Assembly (NCBI GenBank): GCA_024280885.1
Contig: JAJRPF010000003.1
Location: 27,876 to 91,875, forward strand
Source: Planctomycetota bacterium
Lineage (GTDB): Bacteria; Planctomycetota; JAJSAM01; JAJVHW01
Length of the DNA: 64,000 nt
Direction of reading: 5' to 3'
Position numbers and translations under genes: made by a program. Shown here in pieces: positions 9,458 to 18,905 of this stretch. The number at the start of each line of letters is the position of its first letter. The stretch's first letter is position 1. The notes beneath the pieces are model-generated. The model searched no databases. It was not told where the DNA came from and saw only the letters and a list, made by a program, of their open reading frames with translations.

Positions 9458-10378
9458 TCAGCGAGCGATCATCGTGAGGCCGCCCAGCATGTCGCGCCGC
9501 AAGAACTGCGAGCGCTCGCGAGAGGGGTCTGTCGCGGCCAACTCGTGGTGCCAACGGACGCACTCGTAGATCACACGCAGCGAGAGAACGCGCTGGAACG
9601 ACGCGCGGAGCCGCTCGGCACGAGCCACGCCGTCGAGAGCGGTGAGATACGCGTCGATGACGGCGGTCTTTCGCTCGGAATCGGTCCAACACGAGTCGAG
9701 CAGCCGGTCGAACCCGAAGAACGGGTGCCCTACCACGGTGTCGCTCCAGTCGATGAAGACCGGTTCGTCGCCTGAGGCGATGATGTTCACGGGAACGAAG
9801 TCCTGGTGAACGAGCGTTGCCGGGATACCGTCCGCAGCGAGATCGGCGCACGCTACCGCGATCTGCTCACGTCGCGCTTGCAGTCGTGTGCGTACCCCTG
9901 CTTCGAGATCGGGCGCGGCGCTCTCAAGCATCGCGTCGACCTCGACCTGGAACGCTGGCCCGCGGAAGTCCCGGCAACCGATCGCTACCCACTCGTCGGC
10001 GGTCAGTCCGGTATCGATCTGGACACGCGCAAAGCGATCGACGACGCGGCACCACACTGCGGTCGAAGCGTCGTCGAGGCCAGCCTGGCCGGCGTCCCGT
10101 GTCAGACTCCAACCGTGCTCCGCGTGCACTGCGACCAGCGGCGCGATGTGTTCGGGCCACCGCTCCGAGAGACGTCGGGCGACGACGCCTTCGGGTGGCG
10201 GCAGGATCTTGTCGGACTTGAAGAAGAGGACGCCACGCGTGGTCGTCATGCGAACGACCAACGATCGCGGCGTCGAGGCGACCGTTTCCATCGTCCGCAC
10301 CGCTCCCGGCGCGTGGGCGTGGACCCACGTTCGCATCGCGTCGGTCATGTCAGGCAGCGGGTACGACGGGTCGCTCAT
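9458..10378 (-). CDS. Phosphotransferase, APH/choline-kinase-like fold
   Basis: LVHQDFVPVNIIASGDEPVFIDWSDTVVGHPFFGFDRL: catalytic HxD...N and FIDWxD. Confidence 0.8.
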   Translation of the reverse strand: MSDPSYPLPDMTDAMRTWVHAHAPGAVRTMETVASTPRSLVVRMTTTRGVLFFKSDKILPPPEGVVARRLSERWPEHIAPLVAVHAEHGWSLTRDAGQAGLDDASTAVWCRVVDRFARVQIDTGLTADEWVAIGCRDFRGPAFQVEVDAMLESAAPDLEAGVRTRLQARREQIAVACADLAADGIPATLVHQDFVPVNIIASGDEPVFIDWSDTVVGHPFFGFDRLLDSCWTDSERKTAVIDAYLTALDGVARAERLRASFQRVLSLRVIYECVRWHHELAATDPSRERSQFLRRDMLGGLTMIAR

Positions 10379-10400
10379 CGGCCGGGCGCGGCTGGCCACG

Positions 10401-11609
10401 CTACCCCGGCGGCGCCATCATCGGGAGCGCGATGAAGAGCTTGATGATGAGCGCGTTAAGGATGTCGATGAAAAAGGCCCCTACCAGGGGGATCACGAGG
10501 AACGCCTTCGGCGACGGGCCGAACTTCGCCGTGACCGCGTGCATGTTCGCGATGGCAACGGGGGTGGCGCCGAGGCCCAGCCCGGCGAAGCCTCCGGCGA
10601 TCACCGCCGCGTCGTAGTCGCGGCCGAGAACTCGGAACACCACGAACACCGTGAACACGGTGATGAGCAACGCCTGGCAGGCCAGCACGATCAGGACCGG
10701 GCTCGCGGCCGCCCCGAGTGACGAGAGGTCCATACTCATCAGGCTCATCGCCAGAAAGAGCTGCAGCGCGATGTCACCGGTCGTCGACACGGTCTCCTCC
10801 CGCAGTGGCGCACCGCGTAGATCGCGCGAATTCGTGATGACGATCCCAACGAGCATCGACGTGAGAAAGCCGGGGAGCAGCACGCCCGTCTCGAAGAGCC
10901 AGCGGTTGACGCTGTCACCGATGCCGACGCAGAGCGCCAGCGACAGGATCGTCCCCAGCAGTTCGCGCGTCGTGATCTTCCCTGCGTGAGTCACCGTGTC
11001 CGGCGCGGACGTCGTAACGCCGGACGGCTCCTCTGACGGCTGCAGGTCGTTGCGTCGTACGAGCCATCCGGCGATCGGGCCGCCGACGAGTCCTCCGACG
11101 ATGAGCCCGAACGTCGCGAATGCGATGCCGATCGCCGAGCCGTTGACAAGACCCGCGCGCTCGGCCTCCGAGCCCCAGGCGATCGCCGTTCCATGACCGC
11201 CTGCGAACGAGATGCTGCCACCGAGTAGCCCGTAGCCGGGGTGCGCGCCCATCGCCGTGGCGAGTCCGACACCGATCAGATTCTGCAGTACGAGGAATAC
11301 GGCGGAGACGACGACGAGGATACCGAGCGACTTTCCTCCGGCACCCAGCGTCTTGAGCTTCGCGCCGAGCCCGATCGTGCTGAAGAAGATGAGCAGGAGG
11401 AGATCCCGCATCCGCATGTCGAACGCGATCGGGCGCCTGGAGACGTGCGAGTACACCGCAGCCCCGATGCTGAAGAGCAGTCCGCCCGTGACGGCGATCG
11501 GGATGTTGTTCGCGTCGAGAAAGCGGACGCGTTTCGTCAGCAAATCGCCGACCCAGAGCACAAGGATGCTCAGGACGAGGAAGTCCACGACGGTCAGCTC
11601 GAGCGGCAT
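10401..11609 (-). CDS. gltS: Sodium/glutamate symporter GltS family
   Basis: Polytopic; LDANNIPIAVTGGLLFSI, GGHGTAIAWGSE, GGFAGLGLGATPVAIANM typical of GltS. Confidence 0.85.
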   Translation of the reverse strand: MPLELTVVDFLVLSILVLWVGDLLTKRVRFLDANNIPIAVTGGLLFSIGAAVYSHVSRRPIAFDMRMRDLLLLIFFSTIGLGAKLKTLGAGGKSLGILVVVSAVFLVLQNLIGVGLATAMGAHPGYGLLGGSISFAGGHGTAIAWGSEAERAGLVNGSAIGIAFATFGLIVGGLVGGPIAGWLVRRNDLQPSEEPSGVTTSAPDTVTHAGKITTRELLGTILSLALCVGIGDSVNRWLFETGVLLPGFLTSMLVGIVITNSRDLRGAPLREETVSTTGDIALQLFLAMSLMSMDLSSLGAAASPVLIVLACQALLITVFTVFVVFRVLGRDYDAAVIAGGFAGLGLGATPVAIANMHAVTAKFGPSPKAFLVIPLVGAFFIDILNALIIKLFIALPMMAPPG

Positions 11610-11660
11610 GCACTCTCCTTATCGCGCGCTCCGACGCGGGCGGCACACGGTCTACAGGCT

Positions 11661-11714
11661 GCTACCAGCCAGTCGGAGTAATCCGTCGAGCGCCGGTATG
11701 GACCAGGCTCGTCA
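11661..11714. mobile_element. Degenerate end of the same MITE-like element
   Basis: ctaccagccagtcggagtaatccgtcgagcgccggtatggaccaggctcgtcag versus ctagcagcctgtcggagtagtccgtcgaggaccgggttcgtccaggggcgtc. Confidence 0.5.
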
Positions 11715-11858
11715 GCCTGCCTCCTCACCGCGCTCTCGTGTCACAGCTGCACGCGATCCCTTGAGGTGATTCGAGTGCTCGCCGATCGCAGGATTGTCGA
11801 TGCCATCCTGCGATACACGAATGCGATCGATCGACCGATGCGCGCGCAGGCGCGCGAT

Positions 11859-13085
11859 CTAGCCTGCGACGGGCCAGGCGGCGTGCACGCGCGCCGCGCA
11901 GCGTGGGCACGCGGTGTGGGTCAGGTCGAGGCTGCCCTCGCGCGGGATGTAATGACCGATGGGCAGCCAGCGTCCGTCGGACGGACGCACACTCTCGCAC
12001 CAGGCGCAAATCGCGACCATGCCTGCGGGCGCCGAACGAGCAAGAAGCGCCTGCACGTAGTCGTCGCCACGCGACGTGAGGAGGTTGGCCACGCGCCGCA
12101 GGAGCTGGCGCTGCTCAACGAGGAACCGCTGGCGGAAATGCGCGAGTACCGCAGCACTCTCGTCGTCGTCGAGACCGAGTTCCGGCAGCGCGCGTGTGCA
12201 TTCGTCGACCTGGCGCAGACGGATCAGAACGGCCGCCGCCACAAGGTCGTACACGCGTGTCGCGAGTTCGAGTTCCCCGAGCTGTTCGAGGCTGCCAGCG
12301 AGGAGAGAGCCTTCGTGGATCCGGCCAGATGCCAGTCCACTCTGCTCGCGCACTGACTCGAGGATCGTGACGGCCTCGTGCGCGGCGGCGCGCGCCTCGT
12401 TCGTCTGCCCGAGCTTCGCGAAGATCCCGACGGAAAGGGACAGTTCCTTCAGGCGATGGAACATCGGCGTCGTGTCACCATCGCCCAACTCCGCGAGGTG
12501 TCGGCGCGCTCGGGCATGGTCGCCTTCGTGAAAGGCGAGCTGCGCCTGTCCCATCAGCAGGGACCAGCGGAACACGTCTTCCACGTCCGCGTCTTCTACG
12601 AGCCGCCGGTACGCGGACTGATGAGTGCGCGCTCGTTCGAAGTCCCCGCAGCCGCGCGCATGCGTGCCCGCCGCTGCGTGATACATGAGTTCTGTTTGGA
12701 GGCGCGACGTCGGCGCCCGGTCCAGCACAGCTCGCAGGTCGGCGAGCGCCGCGCCGAGCGCCTCGAAGAGTTCGAGTTGGCTGAGCGCTCCACATATCGC
12801 GCCGAGGGCGAAGGACAGCTCGACATCAGCTTCCTGCCCAATCTCCCGGGCACGGCGGGCGATGCCCTGCGCCAGCACGTGCGCCTCGAGGTAGCGCCCG
12901 CTCCGCCCGAAGAGCGTGATCAGCGACTGCATCGCGAGGACGTGGTTTCCGGCGTGGCGGCCGCGCGTCTCGTCCAGCAGCATGCGGAAGTGTCCCTCCG
13001 CCGCCTGGAAGTCGCCGGACTCCGCCATGCGACGCCCCTCCAGGACGCGTTCCCGGAAGTCGTCCGTCGGCGCTTGCGCGCTCAT
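11859..13085 (-). CDS. TPR-like protein with C-terminal CxxC...CxxC zinc-ribbon-like tail
   Basis: Helical repeats then AICAWCESVRPSDGRWLPIGHYIPREGSLDLTHTACPRCAARVH, resembling the CAxCKKIRDDxGYW...HGICPDC tail seen on signalling proteins. Confidence 0.72.
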   Translation of the reverse strand: MSAQAPTDDFRERVLEGRRMAESGDFQAAEGHFRMLLDETRGRHAGNHVLAMQSLITLFGRSGRYLEAHVLAQGIARRAREIGQEADVELSFALGAICGALSQLELFEALGAALADLRAVLDRAPTSRLQTELMYHAAAGTHARGCGDFERARTHQSAYRRLVEDADVEDVFRWSLLMGQAQLAFHEGDHARARRHLAELGDGDTTPMFHRLKELSLSVGIFAKLGQTNEARAAAHEAVTILESVREQSGLASGRIHEGSLLAGSLEQLGELELATRVYDLVAAAVLIRLRQVDECTRALPELGLDDDESAAVLAHFRQRFLVEQRQLLRRVANLLTSRGDDYVQALLARSAPAGMVAICAWCESVRPSDGRWLPIGHYIPREGSLDLTHTACPRCAARVHAAWPVAG

Positions 13086-13629
13086 GCGAATCCCTCCTCG
13101 GGGTGGAGCGCACCGAAGCCGGTGAGCTCGTCCATCGTTCACGTCCAAGTCGGCGTCAGCAGCAGCTGCGGCTTCCCTTGCCACGGTTCTGCCAGGCCAT
13201 GTCCACATCGGCGTTTCAGCGGCTTCACATTCACCCGCGACATGCGGAGCCGGATCCAGGGCGTCGGTCTGCGCGCGTCGAGCGAAACCGGGCGTACCGT
13301 GATGCGGACGGCTTGCCGACTGCGCGGTCGAGTGTCGCTTCGGGCCGCGCGCAGGGGCGGCCCAGCGGCGGGCTTCGCAACCGACGAGAGCGTTCGGTCG
13401 GGCGCGTTCGTTGTCGCCAGCCGCGGCTGCGGCGCCACTGGTCGAGCAGAAGAGCGTGGCCGTCGAGATTGGTCGGGATAGCGCAGTCGTTGCCCGATCG
13501 CGTCCGCTACCATTTGCGGGCGTGGGCCACCTCGATAACCGCTGACTGAGATTGACGAATGAGAGCGAGAGGAGCCGTTGGCGCGCCGCGGGTTAGAACT
13601 CCCGAGAACGAGAGGAGGTAGGTGCTTGC

Positions 13630-14820
13630 ATGCGTGGAATTTCGCTCCTATTGACCGCTTGCGCCACGTTGGCGCTCGCTGCATTCGCGGGGACGTTCGA
13701 TGCTCGGGCTGAGGAGGAAACGCTCGAGGAGTTGAGAGCGCGCGTGGAAGAGCTGCGGCGCAAGACGCAACTCATGTCAGCCGCGATGAAGGTCCGCCTG
13801 AAGTGGGCGAGAGCCAGAATCGACTACGATCGACAGGCGCGCGCTTCCGACGACCGCTGGCCGTGGGCGACCAACTCCGACGGAAGCCGTATCGTGGCCG
13901 GGCGGGCAGACGGCGCGATTGAGGTGTGGACGGCAGACGGAGGTGCTGCGGCGCTTGTCCTTGAGGGCCACGAGAAGCGACCGTGGCGGTTCGCGTTTCA
14001 CCCGAGCAAGCCGCTGCTCTATTCGTCGGCGCGCCCTGGATCACTCCGGATCTGGAACCTCGACACCGGCAAGCAGCAGGCCGTGTTCGGACCGACGACG
14101 TCGTCGAAATTGAAACCGCTGATGGGCCTGAGCCTCTCCGAGGACGGGAGGTTCCTGGCGGTCGGGATGCAGACGATCGGGGTCGCCGTCATGGACACGC
14201 GTTCGAACTCGTGGCGACCGGGAACGATCGCGACGCGTGACGGCGACGGGGTCGCCGTTCACTTCCTCCCGATCGGACGCCGCGCGCTCGTCCAGTCGTT
14301 TGACGGGTTGCGTGTGATTGACCTCATCGAGGCGTCGCGGCAGAAGGGCGCGAAGGCGAAGGCTCTCTGGAAGTTGAACTCCTTGCGCGAGGCGGAGATC
14401 TACGGCGACGCGCGGGGCAAAGCGGCGCGAAAGCTGCCGCTCCAAGACGGTCTCGAAGCGGTCGTTCCGTTCTTCGCGAAAGGGCTCGTACTCACGTCCT
14501 GCCGTGCGAATCACGACAGCGAGAAGCGCATGATGACCATTGCCGCGTGGGATCTCTCGACGGGGAAACGGAAGTTCCGCTCGACCACCGAACTGCCCTT
14601 CGGACGCTGGGCCCGGTCACCGGCAGCGGAGACCGCGTTGCGGCTCACCGACGACGACGTACGCATGTACTCCCTCCGCAACGGAAAGCGCATCCGCACC
14701 TTCCAGCATCCCTCGGCGGACGCGCGACCGCAGGGTTTCTCCACCGACGGAAAACGGTCGTATCGCGCCGATCCAGACGGCGTACTCACGATCGAGGCGT
14801 TCCCCCCGAGCCGGAAGTAG
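13630..14820 (+). CDS. Exported WD40-repeat protein
   Basis: Signal peptide, coiled-coil, WD-like blades; GAGAGGAGG upstream. Confidence 0.8.
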   Translation: MRGISLLLTACATLALAAFAGTFDARAEEETLEELRARVEELRRKTQLMSAAMKVRLKWARARIDYDRQARASDDRWPWATNSDGSRIVAGRADGAIEVWTADGGAAALVLEGHEKRPWRFAFHPSKPLLYSSARPGSLRIWNLDTGKQQAVFGPTTSSKLKPLMGLSLSEDGRFLAVGMQTIGVAVMDTRSNSWRPGTIATRDGDGVAVHFLPIGRRALVQSFDGLRVIDLIEASRQKGAKAKALWKLNSLREAEIYGDARGKAARKLPLQDGLEAVVPFFAKGLVLTSCRANHDSEKRMMTIAAWDLSTGKRKFRSTTELPFGRWARSPAAETALRLTDDDVRMYSLRNGKRIRTFQHPSADARPQGFSTDGKRSYRADPDGVLTIEAFPPSRK

Positions 14821-14987
14821 ACGGGCAATACTGCGGGCAATACCCGTGCCGGGGAGGACTTCCTCCGACGTCGAGCGGATCGTCTTCGACAGCGTTCGCG
14901 TCGTTCTGTCGGGTTCCGTCCCTGACGTCGAAGCCTGCTGACAGAGTCCTGAGACCGTGGTCACCGCGCCGTAGTCAGGGCGCCGTG

Positions 14988-15413
14988 TTACTCGGTGCTG
15001 GCAGGAGGCGCTCCGCTCTGATTCTCGTAGTTGCGCCGCACCATGGCGCCGCAGGCGCGGAGACCGAGTTGCTCGTAGAACGGGCGGACGTTGTCATCGC
15101 AGACGACGTCGATGGCGTAGAGGTGGTCCAGTGTTGTGAGCATTCGTTGCACGAGTTCTCGGCCGATGCCGCGGCTGCGGAATACCGGGCGTACCTCGAG
15201 TAACGGGATGAACGCCACCAACACGCCGTCGCTGATCGCCGTCACAAACCCCACGACGCGTCCGGACTCGTCGTCGCGCGCCAACCAGACGTGCGCACTG
15301 GACCGCAGCAAGTCGAGATGGCGCGCCGGCGAAGGAGGGTTCGGCCACCTCTCGAAGAAACCCACGAGATCGCTGGACGCGACGCCGTCAGCGGAATTGC
15401 GGTACGTGATCAT
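14988..15413 (-). CDS. GNAT-family N-acetyltransferase
   Basis: VAFIPLLEVRPVFRSRGIGRELVQRML acetyl-CoA binding motif. Confidence 0.85.
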   Translation of the reverse strand: MITYRNSADGVASSDLVGFFERWPNPPSPARHLDLLRSSAHVWLARDDESGRVVGFVTAISDGVLVAFIPLLEVRPVFRSRGIGRELVQRMLTTLDHLYAIDVVCDDNVRPFYEQLGLRACGAMVRRNYENQSGAPPASTE

Positions 15414-15863
15414 CGTCTGACGCTACGCACGTGCGTAGCGCGGTCGAAGTCTCCAGCACCGAGACCGGCGAAGATCAAATCTTGCGCCCGCGTGACGAGA
15501 ACGGTGGCGACCGAGAGAGAGCCGTCGACCACGGTCGGGCTTCGAAGATCAGGCTGAGTCGTGTCGTGCTCGCAACGCGGAAGTTCGTGAACCAGCCTTC
15601 ACGAGTGACCGCGTTCGCGCGCCTGGGGCCTGCCTGCGCACCCAGCGCGAAACCACCTCCTGACGGAGCGCGGCGGGCGCGCAAATCGTCATCGAGAGGG
15701 AGTGGCTGAGGCGCCCGAGCGGGTTCAGGTTCTTCAGGAGTTCGTCCGAACTTGCCCTGATGCTCTGCCCATTTCCTATAGAAGTGCGTCGTTGGGAGGG
15801 CTCCGGCGGCCACGGTGTGGCGGTTCGGACCCGAGCTGATCATGGACTTCAGGAGGGATATCG

Positions 15864-16064
15864 ATGCGTAAGGGAATCACATTTGCGGCGCTGTTTGCCG
15901 CGGCCGGGCTGTTCGCACTCACCGGTTGCGGAGAGAAGAGCACCGGCGACAAGGTGGATGACGCCGTTGAAGACGCGGGCGACCACGGCGATCACGCCGA
16001 CGACGCGAGCGAAGCGGTAGACCACGCGGCGGACGACGCCAAGAAGGCGCTCGAGGGGAAGTAA
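15864..16064 (+). CDS. 66-aa Asp/His-rich lipoprotein
   Basis: Lipobox LFALTGCG then DDAVEDAGDHGDHADDASEAVDHAADDAKKALEGK; AGGAGGG upstream; terminator-like hairpin downstream. Confidence 0.75.
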   Translation: MRKGITFAALFAAAGLFALTGCGEKSTGDKVDDAVEDAGDHGDHADDASEAVDHAADDAKKALEGK

Positions 16065-16096
16065 GCTCCGGCAACCTGCTGGATGCAAGCTCCTGG

Positions 16097-16134
16097 GCTG
16101 CGCGAATGACCATTCGCGCAGCCTCTCTCATTTT
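16097..16134 (+). terminator. Rho-independent-like terminator after the 66-aa lipoprotein gene
   Basis: gctgcgcgaatg-ac-cattcgcgcagc followed by ctctctcatttt. Confidence 0.75.
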
Positions 16135-16139
16135 GAACG

Positions 16140-16162
16140 CTAGCAGCCTGTCGGAGTAGTCG
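16140..16162. mobile_element. Solo end of the same MITE-like element
   Basis: ctagcagcctgtcggagtagtcg, just after terminator 16097-16134. Confidence 0.5.
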
Positions 16163-16635
16163 CGACCTCCTCGCGGAGGGAGTACCAGCACCCGGCGGCG
16201 CGCGGCGTCATCGGTCCACTGCGCCAAAGAGCGGCACGCCGGTGGCGACGGGGACGTTCAGGGAACTCGTCCCGGGGTCATGGGGATCGAGACCGTGAAG
16301 TCACACACTCTGCGTTCGGCGCGCCCGCCCACCAGGTAAGACTGTGCACGAAAGCCGCGACCCTCAAGCCGCTCATTTCGGTGCTGTGGATCGGTCGGCT
16401 CGATCGCGTCCCGATCGCCGAGGTCCCCTCTCATGATTCGATCCTTAGCGTGAAGCCGCGACGTCGCGTCGCCAGCAGCGCCGAGCGGTCTGTTGTCGCC
16501 GGCCATGACGTCCGACGGACACGTACGACAGACGCCGCCACTCCGGTCGATCGCACGAGCCCGCGCCACGAGTCGACACCGCGGCGGCGTTGAGAATCGT
16601 GTGGCGGTCTCACTGCGTCGGTGTACGAAGACGTC

Positions 16636-17112
16636 ATGAAGGTCAGCAGTCGTCGAAACGCGGTGTGCGTTGTGTGGAGCGCGGTGGGAGTCATGCTCAT
16701 CTGGCGCGGATTGCCGTACGTCGGACTGATTGCGGATCCGGATGTGGTGGGGCTCGAAGGAGCCAACTCGTGGGGCGCGCTTGTCGCCGCGGGCGGCGTC
16801 GGTGTCGCGAAGGGTTTCACGGCGCTGCGCAAGGCGGGACGTCGCGCGGTCACGCACCTGATCGCAATGGGGGAGGACGCCCCGTTCTGGACGCTGTTTG
16901 CACCGCGGATGTTGCCGCTTGTCGGCCTGATGATCGGCCTCGGGTTGGTGCTGCGACTCGCTCCCTACAATCCGATGACGAAGGCGTGGATTGTCGGCAT
17001 CCTCTATCCCGCCATCGGCGTCGCGCTCTTGATCGGCGGACAGCTCGTGCGGAGCGCCGCGCCCCTCGTCGCGACGCCTGCCGAAGCGGAGGTCGTCGGC
17101 GACCGCGCGTGA
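16636..17112 (+). CDS. Small membrane protein
   Basis: Hydrophobic segments; ATG 16636 or GTG 16621. Confidence 0.6.
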   Translation: MKVSSRRNAVCVVWSAVGVMLIWRGLPYVGLIADPDVVGLEGANSWGALVAAGGVGVAKGFTALRKAGRRAVTHLIAMGEDAPFWTLFAPRMLPLVGLMIGLGLVLRLAPYNPMTKAWIVGILYPAIGVALLIGGQLVRSAAPLVATPAEAEVVGDRA

Positions 17113-17444
17113 ATCGTCCAAGCGGATCGCTCTCCGTGCAGATGACGAACAGGCGCGCCGCATCGGAGCCGCCTGTGGCAATCGCCGTCGGTCTGCGTCT
17201 CGGCTCGCCGTACTTCTCTCGCATGGAAGGGCTCCACATCGAACTCCAGACGGCGGTCTCCATGGCTACGGACCCGCCGCGACTCCGGAGCCGTGGGGGC
17301 GTCGGGAGCCGTCGGCGTGCCGGGTGGGGCGGACGACGCGATCCTCGAACAGACGCCGGCCTGCATTCCCATGTCGCTCGCGTTAGAGTCGAGGGGCGCC
17401 GCCACGACCGAGGGAGTCGCCGCGGCTCGAAGTGGGGGTGCTTC

Positions 17445-18059
17445 ATGATCATCTTTGGAACGCGTGGTGTGACCTACAACAAGGAGAAGGGACAGTTCCA
17501 ATGTCCCGAGTGCGGCCCGCGTCGATACGCTCACAAGCGGGTGCGACGCTTCTTCACGCTCTACTTCATCCCGATCGTGCCGCTGGACCTTCTGGGTGAG
17601 TACGTCGAGTGCCAGGCGTGCCAGGGCACGTATCAGCCGTCCGTGCTGAGCTACGACCCTGGCGCGGAGAAGCAGGCTTTCGAAGCCGAGTTTCACCGCG
17701 CGATCCGTCGCGTGATGGTGGCGATGATGCTGGCGGACGGAGTCGTCGATGACGACGAGATCCGGGCGATCCGGAGCGTCTACGAGAAGATGGCCGGAAC
17801 CACGCTCAGCGACGCGGATGTCCAACGCGACATTCAGCGAGTTCGCAACGACAGATCGGACGTCGAGGGAGTGCTGGCGGAGTTTCGTGGCGCGCTGAAC
17901 GACGCCGGAAAGGAGATGGTGATCAAGGCGGCCTACTTCGTGGCCTCTGCGGATGGCGATTTCTCGCGCGACGAGCAGGAGTTGCTGACTCGCATCGCGA
18001 ACGCTCTGGAGATGAGTTCCGCGCACGCCGCCGGAGTGATCCAGGAGGTCTCGATGTGA
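17445..18059 (+). CDS. Zinc-ribbon + TerB-like domain protein
   Basis: CPECGPRRYAHKRVRRFFTLYFIPIVPLDLLGEYVECQACQGTY then TerB-like helical domain MLADGVVDDDEIRAIRSVYEKM...SADGDFSRDEQELLTRIA. Confidence 0.8.
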   Translation: MIIFGTRGVTYNKEKGQFQCPECGPRRYAHKRVRRFFTLYFIPIVPLDLLGEYVECQACQGTYQPSVLSYDPGAEKQAFEAEFHRAIRRVMVAMMLADGVVDDDEIRAIRSVYEKMAGTTLSDADVQRDIQRVRNDRSDVEGVLAEFRGALNDAGKEMVIKAAYFVASADGDFSRDEQELLTRIANALEMSSAHAAGVIQEVSM

Positions 18060-18829
18060 AGCCCGCTCGACGCGATTGCGTTGCGACGGTCATTGGCGTG
18101 GTCGCCCACGCGGTGCTGCTCATGCCACTGTGGTGGGCGGGCGGTGCGGGATCGGCGGGCGGGGGACTCGTCGTGGCCATGCTGTTCGTCGGGCTCGTCG
18201 AGTCGCTGATCCAGCCGGCCGAGAACCGGTCGGTCGGCGGATGCAAGCTCCTCCCGACTCTGGAAGGGCTGGCGCTGCTGGCCGTCGTCGCCGCAGGTCT
18301 TGTTGCGCCGGGCGCGGGAACGATGGGCGGCAACGTTCTCATCGCTGCCGTACTCATGGTTGTCGGTATCACCCTGCGCGCTGCGGCGATCGCGACGCTG
18401 GGACGCTGGTTCCTCGACGAGGTGCGACTCCTCGCGGGCCAACCGCTCGTGATGGTGGGGCCGTACCACCTCGCCCGCCACCCGGCGTCTCTCGGAACGC
18501 TCGCGATCGGGTGCGGAGCGGCATGGTTGACAGAAAGCGCGATCGCATTCGCCCTCGGCATCATCGCTCTGTTCCCGATCGTCGTCTGGCGCACACGGCG
18601 CGAAGATGCGCTGCTGGCCGAAGCATTCACGACGGAGTGGGGCCGATGGTCTCAGCGCGTCGGCGCGTTCGGTCCGACGTGGCGATACTTGCGATCGGTT
18701 GCGACACACTCCGAGCGAGCCTCTTCGCGGGACTCCGCCATGACGAGAGTCTCCGCCGCGAATGTTGGCGCGCATCATCCAACGTGTTCATCGGTCTTGG
18801 ATGGCGTCCGGCACGCTCGATCCGGCTGA
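18056..18829 (+). CDS. Isoprenylcysteine carboxyl methyltransferase-family membrane protein
   Basis: GQPLVMVGPYHLARHPASLG...WRTRREDALLAEAFTTEW; GTGA overlap with upstream gene. Confidence 0.78.
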   Translation: MKPARRDCVATVIGVVAHAVLLMPLWWAGGAGSAGGGLVVAMLFVGLVESLIQPAENRSVGGCKLLPTLEGLALLAVVAAGLVAPGAGTMGGNVLIAAVLMVVGITLRAAAIATLGRWFLDEVRLLAGQPLVMVGPYHLARHPASLGTLAIGCGAAWLTESAIAFALGIIALFPIVVWRTRREDALLAEAFTTEWGRWSQRVGAFGPTWRYLRSVATHSERASSRDSAMTRVSAANVGAHHPTCSSVLDGVRHARSG

Positions 18830-18905
18830 CCTCGGCTGCCACGCGCTCGACACGTGGCGCAAGTCTTCACCAGACTCGATACGCCGTATTCGGTAGCTTG
18901 GGCAG

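Noticed and set aside
16258-17181. 307-aa minus-strand ORF
   Set aside because: Overlaps the more plausible plus-strand membrane protein and intergenic DNA; no recognisable motif or start context
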